43,012 nt of DNA from CBIHON01 sp966211965 (GCA_966211965.1 CBIHON010000045.1:1-43012); one strand, 5' to 3'; positions 25,072-34,314 are shown, counted from the stretch's first letter. Notes: generated from the sequence alone by a model not told the origin. Program-made: numbers and translations.

Positions 25072-26360
25072 CGACGCACGACACCCATCGCGCAATCGAC
25101 GCGGTCTGGCGGATCGAATCCGCCAAGATCATTGCGTCCCTGGCGCGCATGCTGCGCGACATCGGCCTGGCCGAAGAATTGGCGCAGGATGCGCTGGTCA
25201 GCGCGCTCGAGCGCTGGCCCGAGGCCGGCGTGCCCGACAATCCGGCGGCCTGGCTGATGGCCGTTGCCAAGCGCCGCGCGCTCGACCATCTGCGCCGGCG
25301 CAAACTGCTCGAACGCAAACACGAGGAACTCGGTCGCGAACTCGAAGCGGAGCAGCAGATGGCCGTGGACAATTTCGCATTCGAAGGCGAGGAACAAAGC
25401 GCGGCCGAGATCGACGATGACTTGCTGCGGCTGGTGTTTACGGCTTGCCATCCTGTACTGTCCTCGGAAGCACGCGTTGCGCTCACCTTGCGCCTGCTCG
25501 GCGGCCTGAGCACCGATGAGATCGCGCGCGCTTTCCTGGTTCCCGAGCCGACCGTCGCGCAGCGCATCGTGCGCGCCAAGCGCACATTGGCCGAGGCGCG
25601 GGTTCCCTTCGAGGTGCCGCGCGCGGACGAGCTCGCGGCCCGCCTGTCGTCCGTGCTGGCGGTGCTCTACCTGATCTTCAACGAAGGCTATTCGGCCACC
25701 GCCGGCGACGACTGGATGCGTCCTGCGCTATGCGAAGAGGCGTTGCGGCTCGGCCGCATCCTGGCCGAGCTGATGCCGCAGGAATCCGAGGTCCATGGCC
25801 TGGTTGCGCTGATGGAGATCCAGGCTTCGCGTTCACGCGCGCGCGTCGGCCCGTCCGGTGCGCCGGTTCTCCTGCTCGATCAGGACCGCTCGCGCTGGGA
25901 TTATTTGCTGATCGGCCGCGGCCTGGCGGCGCTCGAGCGTGCCGAGGCGCTCGGCGGCGCCTATGGACCCTACGCGTTGCAGGCCGCGATCGCCGCCTGT
26001 CATGCCCGTGCCCGCACCCCGGAGCAAACCGACTGGGCGCGTATCGCCGCGCTCTACGACGCCTTGGCCCAGCTTGCGCCTTCGCCGGTGGTGGAACTCA
26101 ATCGCGCGGTCGCGCTGGCGATGGCGTTCGGCCCTGCGGCTGGTCTCGAACTGGTTGACACACTGGCCGCCGAGCCTTCGCTCAGGAACTATCACCTGCT
26201 GCCCAGCGTGCGCGGCGACCTGCTCGCCAAGCTCGGCCGCTTCGACGAAGCGCGCGCCGAGTTCGAGCGTGCGGCATCGCTTACGCGCAACGCCCGCGAG
26301 CGCGATCTGCTAGCCGAACGCGCCGCTGCCTGCGCCAGGAAAGCAGGCAAGCCGCTCTAA
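25068..26360 (+). CDS. ECF sigma factor with long C-terminal extension (ECF42-type)
   Basis: A 430-residue sigma factor, more than twice the size of a basic ECF protein. Residues 10-85 form region 2 (LAEELAQDALVSALERWP, NPAAWLMAVAKRRALDHLRR). Region 4 follows at about 130-180 (LSTDEIARAFLVPEPTVAQR). The remaining 230 residues, starting near SVLAVLYLIFNEGYSA, form a helical, TPR-like extension that in ECF42 and related groups replaces an anti-sigma factor. It overlaps the DGPF gene by 4 nt. The cluster's two matching promoter motifs suggest it controls both transcription units, including its own. Confidence 0.92.
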   Translation: MTTHDTHRAIDAVWRIESAKIIASLARMLRDIGLAEELAQDALVSALERWPEAGVPDNPAAWLMAVAKRRALDHLRRRKLLERKHEELGRELEAEQQMAVDNFAFEGEEQSAAEIDDDLLRLVFTACHPVLSSEARVALTLRLLGGLSTDEIARAFLVPEPTVAQRIVRAKRTLAEARVPFEVPRADELAARLSSVLAVLYLIFNEGYSATAGDDWMRPALCEEALRLGRILAELMPQESEVHGLVALMEIQASRSRARVGPSGAPVLLLDQDRSRWDYLLIGRGLAALERAEALGGAYGPYALQAAIAACHARARTPEQTDWARIAALYDALAQLAPSPVVELNRAVALAMAFGPAAGLELVDTLAAEPSLRNYHLLPSVRGDLLAKLGRFDEARAEFERAASLTRNARERDLLAERAAACARKAGKPL

Positions 26361-26568
26361 CCAGGTTTTTGAGAGCGTAGTCGTTGCACATCAGGGGCCC
26401 CTTTCCCGCTCATCCCTCGTTCCCATACCACCCTATGCGCAAACTTATGCGTATTTTTCGTAGGATGGGGCACCTAGGACGAATCAGGTTCAAGCCGCAC
26501 CCGGAGCAGGGCAGCGATGCAGCACGCCAAACGTGGGGCAAAGCGGGAAATTATTGCGTGCACGTTTC

Positions 26569-27279
26569 TCAGTCGGGTCCAAGCGCAATACGGCTGCGCA
26601 CGAAATCGATATGCGCCTGCATGGCCTTGCGCGCTTCTTCAGGCCGGCGCGCGCAGATGGCCTCGCATACTTTGCGATGCTGCGACAGCAGTTGTTTGGA
26701 AGCGGAAGCTTCCACCTCGCGCAAGCCTTTGCCGTTGAGCGTGATATGTTCGCGCAGCATGCTCATGATGCTGCCATGAAGATGCAAGAACATGCTGTTG
26801 TGCGAAGCCAGTGCAATCGCATCATGCAGCTTGGCATCGGCGCGCGATTCGGCGGCCTTGTCGTCGGCGTTGCGGGCGCGCTCCATTTCATCCAGCAAGC
26901 CGCGGATGCGTTCGATATCCTTCTCATCGCAGCGCTGGGCGGCGAAGTAGGCGGTCGCGCCTTCCAGCACGCGGCGGAACTCGAGAATGTCTTCACGCAC
27001 GGCCGGATGATCCGCGATCAGCTGTCCCCATGGCGAGGCGATCCCGGTACGCAACTGGTCCGAGACGAATACGCCGGCGCCAGGCCGGCTGCGCACCAGG
27101 CCGCGCGCCGCCAGCCGGGAAATCGCTTCGCGCACCGTGTTGCGCGATACCTCGTATTGCGCCGCCAGCACCCGTTCGGCTGGCAGCCGCGCATTGGCCG
27201 GATAACTGCCGTCGAGCAGCGCCATCTCCAGGCGGCGCATCACCGCCTCTACCCGCCCCTGTGTGTGATTCCCGCCCAT
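26569..27279 (-). CDS. lldR: GntR/FCD regulator of lactate genes (LldR-like)
   Basis: A 236-residue FadR-type GntR regulator. The winged helix is at residues 8-75 (LPAERVLAAQYEVSRNTVRE, LAARGLVRSRPGAGVFV). The C-terminal FCD domain has metal-ligand candidates in EFRRVLEGATAYFA, DAKLHDAIALASHN, and SQHRKVCEAICARR. It diverges from lutACB, so it is probably the L-lactate-responsive regulator. The start is ATG 27279, with AGGAG 7 nt upstream; the frame begins five codons earlier. A TGGT-CCA-ACCA site lies in the intergenic region. The gene symbol is by analogy. Confidence 0.85.
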   Translation of the reverse strand: MGGNHTQGRVEAVMRRLEMALLDGSYPANARLPAERVLAAQYEVSRNTVREAISRLAARGLVRSRPGAGVFVSDQLRTGIASPWGQLIADHPAVREDILEFRRVLEGATAYFAAQRCDEKDIERIRGLLDEMERARNADDKAAESRADAKLHDAIALASHNSMFLHLHGSIMSMLREHITLNGKGLREVEASASKQLLSQHRKVCEAICARRPEEARKAMQAHIDFVRSRIALGPD

Positions 27280-27307
27280 TGCCGTCTCCTGCATACCTCA
27301 CAAACCC

Positions 27308-27322
27308 ACTGGTCCAACCAAT
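27308..27322. promoter_or_regulatory. Candidate operator for the GntR regulator
   Basis: ACTGGTCCAACCAAT contains the inverted half-sites TGGT and ACCA around CCA. It resembles the TTGGT-N3-ACCAA sites known for LldR/PdhR-type FCD regulators, with one mismatch in the left arm. It sits 29 nt before the regulator's start and about 200 nt upstream of lutA, well placed to control both. Confidence 0.5.
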
Positions 27323-27360
27323 TTGAAATGCCTTGCAGATGCGGGGATTATGGTGGCATC

Positions 27361-27396
27361 AGGAATAAAACGCAAAAGAAGGCGCGTTTTATTCCT
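27361..27396. repeat. Hairpin upstream of lutA
   Basis: AGGAATAAAACGC (27361-27373) and GCGTTTTATTCCT (27384-27396) are exact inverted copies with a 10 nt loop. The plus-strand arm ends in TTTTATTCC, not a T run. It lies in the lldR-lutA intergenic region and may be an RNA stem in the lutA leader or a second operator-like element. Confidence 0.55.
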
Positions 27397-27519
27397 AAGA
27401 GCGTCTAACAAAACGCCGCCTGCGGCCTTGCGCCTCCTTGCCGTACGAATGTACTGTCTGCGTCGGCGCGCCTTGCTATCGACATCTGCTTGGCCTTTCA
27501 TATATTCAGGAGACTAACC

Positions 27520-28314
27520 ATGGAACGACAATATCCCGCCGCACCGCGCCAGGTCTATCTGTTTGGCACCTGCGTGATCGATCTGCTCATGCCGGAAGCC
27601 GGCTTGGACGCGGTTCGGTTGCTGGAGCGCGAAGGCCTTACCGTGCATTTTCCGCGCGGGCAAAGCTGCTGCGGCCAGCCCGCCTACAGCAGCGGCAATC
27701 CGGCAGAGGCGCGCGCCGTCGCGCTGGCCCAGCTCGACCTGTTCTCGCAGCCGTGGCCGGTGATCGTGCCGTCCGGCTCCTGCGCCGGGATGATGCGCCA
27801 TCACTGGCCGATCCTGTTTGAAAACGACTCGCTCAACGGGCCGAAGGCGCGCGAATTGGCCGAGCGGATTTTTGAACTTGGCGAATTCCTGCTGCGCGTG
27901 CTGAAGGTGCAGTTCCAGGACAAGGCCGCTGCAGCGCCGGCGCCGGAGCAGGTGGTCTTGCACACCTCTTGCGCGGCGCGGCGCGAAATGGGTACCCGCG
28001 TGCACGGCGTCGAACTGGTCGATGCGCTGCCCGGCGTGACGCGCGTCGAACACGAGCACGAGGCCGAATGCTGCGGTTTCGGCGGTTCCTTTTCCGTCAA
28101 GCATGCCGATATTTCCGGCGCGATGGTCAAGGACAAGGTCGCCGCCGCCTGCGCCACCGGCAGCAAGCGGCTGGTCTCGGCCGATTGCGGCTGCCTGCTC
28201 AACATCGGCCACGCCGCCAAGCGCCAGGGTGCACCGCTGTCGGTCGAACACCTGGCCAGCTTCCTATGGCGCCGCACCAACGGCACGCCTTCCAATCCGG
28301 GAGAATCCCAATGA
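27520..28314 (+). CDS. lutA: L-lactate oxidation complex, Fe-S subunit LutA
   Basis: A 264-residue cysteine-rich-domain protein of the LutA/LldE family. Two CCG modules hold the iron-sulfur or heterodisulfide-type site: SCCGQPAYSSG (Cys50-Cys51) and ECCGFGGSF, with extra cysteines in VPSGSCAGM, LHTSCAARR and SADCGC. Together with LutB and LutC it oxidises L-lactate to pyruvate at the membrane. The start is ATG 27520 with AGGAG 8 nt upstream. Its stop overlaps the next gene's ATG by 4 nt. Confidence 0.93.
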   Translation: MERQYPAAPRQVYLFGTCVIDLLMPEAGLDAVRLLEREGLTVHFPRGQSCCGQPAYSSGNPAEARAVALAQLDLFSQPWPVIVPSGSCAGMMRHHWPILFENDSLNGPKARELAERIFELGEFLLRVLKVQFQDKAAAAPAPEQVVLHTSCAARREMGTRVHGVELVDALPGVTRVEHEHEAECCGFGGSFSVKHADISGAMVKDKVAAACATGSKRLVSADCGCLLNIGHAAKRQGAPLSVEHLASFLWRRTNGTPSNPGESQ

Positions 28315-29024
28315 GCACCATGAGCGCACGCGAACTGATGCTCGGCCGGCTGCGGGCTGCCGCCCCTGCTGTGGCCGACAATGCCGATGAACTCGGCCGC
28401 CGCATCGACGCCCACTACGACGCCCGCCGCGCCGCACGGCCCACGTCGCCGCAGCAGCGGGTGCAAGCCATGCAGACTGCCTTGACCGCCGCGCATGCCG
28501 ACGTATGGTGTGCCAGTGCCGACGCCTGGCCTGCGAGGCTGGCGCAAAAGATCGCGGCCAAGGGCGTACGCCGCCTGCTGCTCGATCCGGCCGGCGCGGA
28601 AGGCGCGGCATTGGCGCAGGCGCTGCCGGCAGCGGTGCAAGCCTTGCCGTTCGCACAGCCGATCGAAGCCTGGAAAGCGGAATTGTTCGACACCATCGAT
28701 GCCGGCTTTACCGTGGCGCGTTCCGGCATCGCCTCCACCGGCACCCTGGTGCTTGTCCCGGACGCCGGTTCGCCGCGCACGGTATCGCTGGTTCCCTCGC
28801 TGCACATCGCGCTGGTGTATGCGCGCACGCTGCACGCCGACCTTCACGCGGCAGTGCAGGCCGAACGCTGGCGTGACGGCATGCCGGCCAACCTGGTGCT
28901 GGCGTCCGGTCCCTCCAAGACCTCCGACATCCAGCAAACCCTGGCCTACGGCGCGCACGGACCGCGCTGGATGTGGGTCGTCATCGTCACCGACGGCGAC
29001 GGCGCTACGGGAGAAGCCCAATGA
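28311..29024 (+). CDS. lutC: L-lactate oxidation complex subunit LutC
   Basis: A 237-residue LutC/YkgG (LUD domain) protein. The conserved part is at residues 125-230: TVARSGIASTGTLVLVP, RTVSLVPSLHIALVYA and the ASGPSKTSDIQQTLAYGAHGP motif close to the C-terminus. The N-terminal half is helical and variable. The gene order here is A-C-B rather than A-B-C of Bacillus lutABC. It is coupled by 4 nt ATGA overlaps on both sides. Confidence 0.92.
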   Translation: MSTMSARELMLGRLRAAAPAVADNADELGRRIDAHYDARRAARPTSPQQRVQAMQTALTAAHADVWCASADAWPARLAQKIAAKGVRRLLLDPAGAEGAALAQALPAAVQALPFAQPIEAWKAELFDTIDAGFTVARSGIASTGTLVLVPDAGSPRTVSLVPSLHIALVYARTLHADLHAAVQAERWRDGMPANLVLASGPSKTSDIQQTLAYGAHGPRWMWVVIVTDGDGATGEAQ

Positions 29025-30463
29025 GCACGACACCTCTGCATTTCGTCCCCCCCGCCGACTTTCGCGAGCGCGCCCGCACCGCGCTGGAAGACCCCAAGCT
29101 GCGCAAGAGCTTCCGCGGCGCGATGGACTTCCTGCAAAACAAGCGCATCGGGCAATTCCCCGATGGCGACGAACTCGAACAATTGCGCGACCTCGGCGAA
29201 GCGGTGCGCCAACATGCACTGGCGCACCTGCCGGCATTGCTGGTGCAGCTCGAAACCAAGCTGACCGAGGCCGGCGTCCAGGTCCACTGGGCCGCGACCG
29301 CCGACGAAGCCAACGCGATCATCCACCGTATCGCCCAATCGCATCAGGCCAGCCGCGTCATCAAGGGCAAGTCGATGGCCAGCGAAGAAATCGAGCTGAA
29401 CCATTATCTCGAAGCGCGCGGCATCGCCTGCCTGGAATCGGATATGGGCGAATATATCGTCCAGATGGCCGGCGAAAAGCCTTCGCACATCGTGATGCCG
29501 GCCATCCACAAGACACGCGGCGAAATCGGCCGGCTGTTCGAACAAAACATCCCCGACACGTCCTACACCGAAGATGTCGACTCGCTCATCCAGACCGGCC
29601 GCCGCGCACTGCGCCAAGCCTTCGTGGATGCCGACATCGGCCTGTCCGGCGTCAACTTCGCGGCGGCCGACACCGGCACGCTATGGCTGGTGGAAAACGA
29701 AGGCAACGGCCGCCTGTCGACCACAGTGCCCGACGTGCACATCGCGATCATGGGCATGGAAAAAGTCGTCGCCAGGCTCGAACACATCGTGCCGCTGGCC
29801 AACCTGCTGACGCGCTCCGCTACCGGCCAGGCGATCACCACTTACTTCAATTTGATCTCCGGCCCGCGCCGCCCCGGCGAACTCGACGGCCCGCGCGAAG
29901 TGCACCTGGTATTGCTTGACAATGGCCGCTCGCAGGCCTATGCCGACGAGCAGTTGCGTTCAACCCTGCAATGCATCCGTTGCGGCGCCTGCATGAACCA
30001 CTGCCCGATCTATGCGCGCATCGGCGGGCACGCCTACGGCACCACCTATCCCGGCCCGATCGGCGCGATCATTTCGCCGCATCTGCTGGGGTTGGAGGCG
30101 ACGGCAGACCTGGCGACCGCATCGACCCTATGCGGCGCCTGCGGCGAGGTGTGCCCGGTACGCATCCCGATTCCACAGTTGCTGATCCGCCTGCGCACCG
30201 AGGCCAACCGCAATCCGAAAGAGCAGGTGGCGCATCCATTGCGCGGGCAGGGCGCCAAATTCCGCCTGAGCGAACGCCTAGTCTGGCGTTTCTGGAGCGG
30301 GGCTTTCTCTCGGCCGGCGGTGTATCGGTTGTTCCGCTGGCTTGCCACGCGCTTGCGTGCGCTGACGCCTTCGCGCCAGCTTGGGTGGACTGAGCATCGG
30401 ATGCCGCTCAAGCCGGCGCGGCGTAGTTTGGCTGATTTGCTTGACGAGCGGGGGCAGCCGTGA
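29021..30463 (+). CDS. lutB: L-lactate oxidation complex, Fe-S subunit LutB
   Basis: A 480-residue protein with an N-terminal LUD domain (residues 60-300: VIKGKSMASEEIELNHYLE, VNFAAADTGTLWLVENEGN) and a ferredoxin-like C-terminal domain with two 4Fe-4S motifs: CIRCGACMNHCPIY near residue 318 and CGACGEVCPVRIP near 371. The final 70 residues are basic and probably contact the membrane or partners. It is the electron-transfer subunit. Its ATG overlaps the lutC stop by 4 nt. A weak GCCTGAA/TTCAGGC hairpin (30474-30498) follows. Confidence 0.93.
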   Translation: MSTTPLHFVPPADFRERARTALEDPKLRKSFRGAMDFLQNKRIGQFPDGDELEQLRDLGEAVRQHALAHLPALLVQLETKLTEAGVQVHWAATADEANAIIHRIAQSHQASRVIKGKSMASEEIELNHYLEARGIACLESDMGEYIVQMAGEKPSHIVMPAIHKTRGEIGRLFEQNIPDTSYTEDVDSLIQTGRRALRQAFVDADIGLSGVNFAAADTGTLWLVENEGNGRLSTTVPDVHIAIMGMEKVVARLEHIVPLANLLTRSATGQAITTYFNLISGPRRPGELDGPREVHLVLLDNGRSQAYADEQLRSTLQCIRCGACMNHCPIYARIGGHAYGTTYPGPIGAIISPHLLGLEATADLATASTLCGACGEVCPVRIPIPQLLIRLRTEANRNPKEQVAHPLRGQGAKFRLSERLVWRFWSGAFSRPAVYRLFRWLATRLRALTPSRQLGWTEHRMPLKPARRSLADLLDERGQP

Positions 30464-30764
30464 GTTGTTTGGGGCCTGAATAATGATTGGATTCAGGCTG
30501 GATCGGTTGGGCGCGCTCCCTGCCTTCTTGGGAGCGACGGCGATGGTGCGCAGCGTCTCGGTTATTTATAGGTTTACTCGGCCTGGAACACTTTACTTGA
30601 TGATGCGGAAGGTGCAGGATAGATACACTTTTCAACAGCATGAGCAACTTATATGCTGAAGAAGAGTTTCCTGGGGGAGATATAACACTTGATGCCTGAT
30701 CAACTGTCCGCATGCGGCAGTTTCACACAGGGCGATAACAATATTTCAAGTAAGCGAGGGTCAA
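30464..30764. other. Intergenic region before the chemoreceptor, no gene
   Basis: About 300 nt, more AT-rich than its surroundings from 30560 to 30680. A weak hairpin at 30474-30498 may end the lut transcript. No flagellar (sigma-28) promoter of the TAAA-N15-GCCGATAA type was found upstream of the chemoreceptor gene, and no reliable sigma-70 pair. Confidence 0.4.
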
Positions 30765-32501
30765 ATGAATTTCGCACACATGAAAGTCGGAACCCGCCTT
30801 GGCCTCAGCTTCGGCGCGGTTCTATTTCTGCTCCTGTGTATGACAGGAATATCCATCTTCGAACTCCGCAGCCTGAAAGATAAAACGGAACAAATCACCG
30901 ACAAGGACTGGGTGAAAGCCAAGCTCGCGACCGTTGCGCTTGACAATGCGCGCGGCAGTATAGCCAGGGTCTTCCAAATCGCGGCGGAGGAAGACAAGAG
31001 CCGGCAGGCGGAAGCCAAGGAGCGTCTCGCCGCCAACACCAAGGCATTCAACGAGGCCCTCGGCAAGCTGGAGCCACTGCTTCGTTTCCCCGAAGGCAAG
31101 GCGCTCCTTGCCAAATCGCAGGCGGGAGCAGCTGCGTACGTCGCCGCCTACGGGAAGGTGCTGGCACTGGTCGATGAAGGGAAGAAAGAGGAAGCCAGCA
31201 AGCTTGCTTCCTCAGAGACCTATTCTGCTTTGCATGCCTTTGCCGGTTCGTTGCGCGAGTTGACTGATTTCCAACAAAAGCTTGTCGACGAGGCCGGCGA
31301 CCAAAGCGAGACGACGTATTTATCTGCGCGCAATACGCTCATCATGCTCGGGGCCATTGCGATGCTGCTTGGCGTGGCGGCATCTTTTATCGTCAGCAGG
31401 GGACTGCTGAAGCAACTCGGCGGTGAGCCCGATTATGCGGCAAGCATCGCCGGGCAGATTGCCAGCGGCAACCTCGCCGTCACTGTCGACATCAGGGAAA
31501 ACGACCATGCCAGCTTAATGTTCGCCATCAAGACCATGCGGGATAGCCTGGCCAAAATCGTCAGCGAAGTACGCATCGGCACCGAGACGATCAGTGCGGC
31601 ATCACAGCAGATCGCCATCGGCAATGCAGACCTGGCGTCGCGGACGGAAGAGCAGGCAGGCTCGCTCGGAGAGACCGCATCCTCCATTGAGCAACTCACG
31701 GGCACGGTGCGGCAGAATAGCGACCACGCGCTTCAGGCCAACCAGCTGGCGATGTCCGCATCCGAAGTCGCGCTCAAGGGCGGCTCGGTGGTGGCGCAGG
31801 TGGTCGATACGATGAATTCGATTAACGAATCGTCGAAGAAAATCGTCGATATCATCAGTGTGATCGACGGTATCGCATTCCAGACCAACATCCTGGCGCT
31901 GAATGCCGCAGTGGAAGCCGCACGCGCGGGGGAACAGGGGCGGGGTTTTGCGGTGGTGGCGGCCGAAGTGCGGAACCTGGCGCAGCGGTCGGCAAGCGCC
32001 GCCAAGGAAATCAAGACGCTCATCAATAATTCGGTGGAAACGGTGAGCACGGGCGCCAAATTGGTGGACCAGGCCGGCGCCACGATGGATGAAGTGGTCG
32101 ACAGCATCAAGCGCGTGACCGACATCATGGCCGAGATCAGCTCGGCCAGCCAGGAACAGAACGCGGGCATCGAGCAGGTCCAGCAGGCGATCACGCAAAT
32201 GGATCAGATGACGCAGCAGAATGCCGCTCTCGTGGAAGAAGAGGCGACTGCCTCTGCATCGATGCAGGATCAGGCAAATAGCCTGATGCAGGTAGTCAGC
32301 GTTTTCAAGCTCGACAGTGCCTATGCAAGCGCGCCGAATGCGGCTGCGCCCAATCCCGCGCGCGCCATCAAGTCCGCACCTGCAAAGCACAATGCCGTTC
32401 AAGTAAAGAAGAAAGCCGGTAAGGGCAATTTCGCCAAGCTCCCTGCTTCGCCGAAAACAGCTCTTCCTGCGACTACAGGCAGCGATTGGGAGGAGTTTTA
32501 A
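30765..32501 (+). CDS. Methyl-accepting chemotaxis protein
   Basis: A 578-residue chemoreceptor. It has TM1 at about residues 12-32, a 160-residue helical periplasmic ligand domain (4HB_MCP-like), TM2 at about 190-212, a HAMP-like linker and a long cytoplasmic coiled coil. The hairpin tip contains the highly conserved EAARAGEQGRGFAVVAAEVR, which binds CheA and CheW. The tail ends in DWEEF, a close match to the NWETF-type pentapeptide that docks the CheR methyltransferase and CheB. The linker before it is Ala/Lys-rich. A GAGGG ribosome-binding motif precedes the ATG. The ligand is unknown. Confidence 0.93.
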   Translation: MNFAHMKVGTRLGLSFGAVLFLLLCMTGISIFELRSLKDKTEQITDKDWVKAKLATVALDNARGSIARVFQIAAEEDKSRQAEAKERLAANTKAFNEALGKLEPLLRFPEGKALLAKSQAGAAAYVAAYGKVLALVDEGKKEEASKLASSETYSALHAFAGSLRELTDFQQKLVDEAGDQSETTYLSARNTLIMLGAIAMLLGVAASFIVSRGLLKQLGGEPDYAASIAGQIASGNLAVTVDIRENDHASLMFAIKTMRDSLAKIVSEVRIGTETISAASQQIAIGNADLASRTEEQAGSLGETASSIEQLTGTVRQNSDHALQANQLAMSASEVALKGGSVVAQVVDTMNSINESSKKIVDIISVIDGIAFQTNILALNAAVEAARAGEQGRGFAVVAAEVRNLAQRSASAAKEIKTLINNSVETVSTGAKLVDQAGATMDEVVDSIKRVTDIMAEISSASQEQNAGIEQVQQAITQMDQMTQQNAALVEEEATASASMQDQANSLMQVVSVFKLDSAYASAPNAAAPNPARAIKSAPAKHNAVQVKKKAGKGNFAKLPASPKTALPATTGSDWEEF

Positions 32502-32616
32502 AGGGGGGAAAGCGCAAAATCATTTGAGGACATTCAAATTAAATGAAAACTTTAACTTCGTTGAATTTTGCCTGTTTGTGTCGCGGCCATTTCATGCTCC
32601 TCTGCTCCATTTATAC

Positions 32617-33210
32617 CTAACGTTCAATAGGGGTGGCAGCTGAAGGCTGTCCGCTCGATGGAGGGGGGAGGTACTCGCGCCGTAGAAGGGAATACTGGAG
32701 CAGATCGTGATGCTCGCCGCCCCAATAGCCCACTTCCCGAAGCAAACCCTCCTGCACAAAGCCCAACAAGCCAAGGAGCCTCAGAGAGGAGCGGTTCTTC
32801 GGGTGAACTTGCGCCTCAACTCGATTGAGCTCCATATGCTCGAAGCCCCAGTTCAGGATAGCGGTCAGAGCCTCGCGCATGAAGCCTTTTCCCTGCCACG
32901 TACTGGCTAGCTCGTAACCCACTGTACACTTCTTCCAGCTTCGGTTCCAACTGAAGAGGCCGCACGTCCCGATCAAACACTCATGATCTTTTGGCTGCAA
33001 CGCCCATCGCGTACCAGAGTTGGCTATCTTGCGCCACCCGGCAAAGGTTTCCACCAGCTTGAGTGCAGCCTCCTCGTTAGGCAGTGGATCCACGCCAAAC
33101 CACCGCATGTGCTCTGCGTCGCCGTGAATGGAGAAGAGCGCCGGAGCATCTGTATCGGTTATCTCGCGCAGCACCAGCCGGGGAGTTTCAAGGACAGGAA
33201 AGTCGCTCAT
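32617..33210 (-). CDS. GNAT acetyltransferase (RimJ/RimL type)
   Basis: A 197-residue acetyltransferase. The start LETPRLVLREITDTDAPAL is typical of the RimJ/RimL/Acetyltransf_3 group, and the acetyl-CoA loop is in YELASTWQGKGFMREAL. NRVEAQVHPKNRSSLRLLG is the usual C-terminal motif. Members acetylate protein N-termini, amino acids or antibiotics, so the substrate is open. GC content here is clearly lower than in the neighbouring genes, suggesting recent acquisition. Its ATG overlaps the stop of a small upstream frame by 4 nt. Confidence 0.88.
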   Translation of the reverse strand: MSDFPVLETPRLVLREITDTDAPALFSIHGDAEHMRWFGVDPLPNEEAALKLVETFAGWRKIANSGTRWALQPKDHECLIGTCGLFSWNRSWKKCTVGYELASTWQGKGFMREALTAILNWGFEHMELNRVEAQVHPKNRSSLRLLGLLGFVQEGLLREVGYWGGEHHDLLQYSLLRREYLPPPSSGQPSAATPIER

Positions 33211-33395
33211 CGGTGATTCCAGGACCTGACTTCAAATCTTCGTAGAGCCATAACAGGCAGGGGTAAAAGGGGCATGAAAATACTCTTTATCTGGAACCAG
33301 AGTTTACCATCCCCCGCCTCGCACTTCCCTCCAAATTCCTGAGAATACTTAACCCACCGTGTCTTGCCGGAAATACGAAAAACGTTTTTTATCAT
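33207..33395 (-). CDS. Possible small protein, 62 aa
   Basis: An ATG at 33395 with AGGA 9-10 nt upstream opens a basic 62-residue frame (MIKNVFRISGKTRWVKYSQE...) that ends in an ATGA overlap with the acetyltransferase start, suggesting coupling. A hydrophobic patch, IFMPLLPLPVMAL, lies near the end. No family is recognised. The region is low in GC, like the acetyltransferase. It could be a real leader gene or chance. Confidence 0.4.
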   Translation of the reverse strand: MIKNVFRISGKTRWVKYSQEFGGKCEAGDGKLWFQIKSIFMPLLPLPVMALRRFEVRSWNHR

Positions 33396-33447
33396 CAGTA
33401 GATGTCCTGATCCGCAAAGGGCGTACGCAGAAGCAACGAGGCCTGAC

Positions 33448-34314
33448 CTACACTGCTCGCTTGCGCCGCAAAATCTCCGCAAACGCCGCGACATTCGCCT
33501 GCGGCGCATCCTTCCGCCACACCAGCAGCGTCCGGCTCTTGCGGAACCTTGCGCCCAACTCGTGGATGCTCAATCGTGAACGCTCGGTGTAAGTGTCGAG
33601 CACGCTGCGCGGCATCAACGCCACGCCCATGCCCGCCATTGTACAGCCGAGAATCGCGTGATAGGACCCCAGTTCGACGATCCGGTCGGGCACTACGCCG
33701 CTGCGTTTGAACCAGTCTTCCAACCGCTTGCGGTGCGGGCAGCCGGGGTGGAAGGCCAGCATGGTTTTCTTGGACGCGTCCTTGGCCGAGGACATCGCGG
33801 CATGGCCGGCGACGGCGACGATGACCAGTTCTTCTTCGAATACAGCCAGCGTCGCCAGCCGCGGATCTGCCACCGGCTCGGCTACCAGGGCTGCGTCCAG
33901 TTCGCCGGCGATCACCTGTTCTGTCAGCAGGCGCGGGTCGCCGGTGCGCAGTTCCAAGCTTACTTCGGGACAGGATTTGTGGAATTTGCTCAAAGGGCCG
34001 GGCAGGCGCGCTGCCGCCGTACTCTCCATTGCTCCCAAACGCAGAATCCCGCGCGGGCCGCCATCCTGCAATGCCGCGCGCGCCTCGTCGGCCAGCGACA
34101 GCAGGCGGTCTGCATAGTCGAGCAGGATTTTTCCGGCTGCGGAAAGCTGCATGCGTTTTCCCTCGCGCAGGAAGAGGGCGGAACCCAGGTCTTCTTCCAA
34201 TATCTTGACGCGCGTGGTGATGCTCGACTGCACGCGATGCAGATGTTCCGCCGCGCGGATCACACCGCCGGTGCGCACGACGGTGCGGAAGATGTGGAGG
34301 TCGGAGAGTTCCAT
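33448..34314 (-). CDS. LysR family transcriptional regulator
   Basis: A 288-residue LysR regulator with the N-terminal helix-turn-helix (MELSDLHIFRTVVRTGGVIR, AEHLHRVQSSITTRVKILEE) and an effector-binding domain (LRTGDPRLLTEQVIAGELDA, GCTMAGMGVALMPRSVL). It diverges from the ABM monooxygenase gene at 34410, its most likely target, with 95 nt between. Part of an IS-end-like repeat (GAGCCTGTTATGAACTT, 34384-34400) lies in that control region and may alter regulation. Confidence 0.92.
   Translation of the reverse strand: MELSDLHIFRTVVRTGGVIRAAEHLHRVQSSITTRVKILEEDLGSALFLREGKRMQLSAAGKILLDYADRLLSLADEARAALQDGGPRGILRLGAMESTAAARLPGPLSKFHKSCPEVSLELRTGDPRLLTEQVIAGELDAALVAEPVADPRLATLAVFEEELVIVAVAGHAAMSSAKDASKKTMLAFHPGCPHRKRLEDWFKRSGVVPDRIVELGSYHAILGCTMAGMGVALMPRSVLDTYTERSRLSIHELGARFRKSRTLLVWRKDAPQANVAAFAEILRRKRAV

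Noticed and set aside
27801..29237. 478-residue minus-strand open frame
   Set aside because: Antisense to lutA and lutC, Arg/Gly-rich, with no domain or ribosome-binding site.
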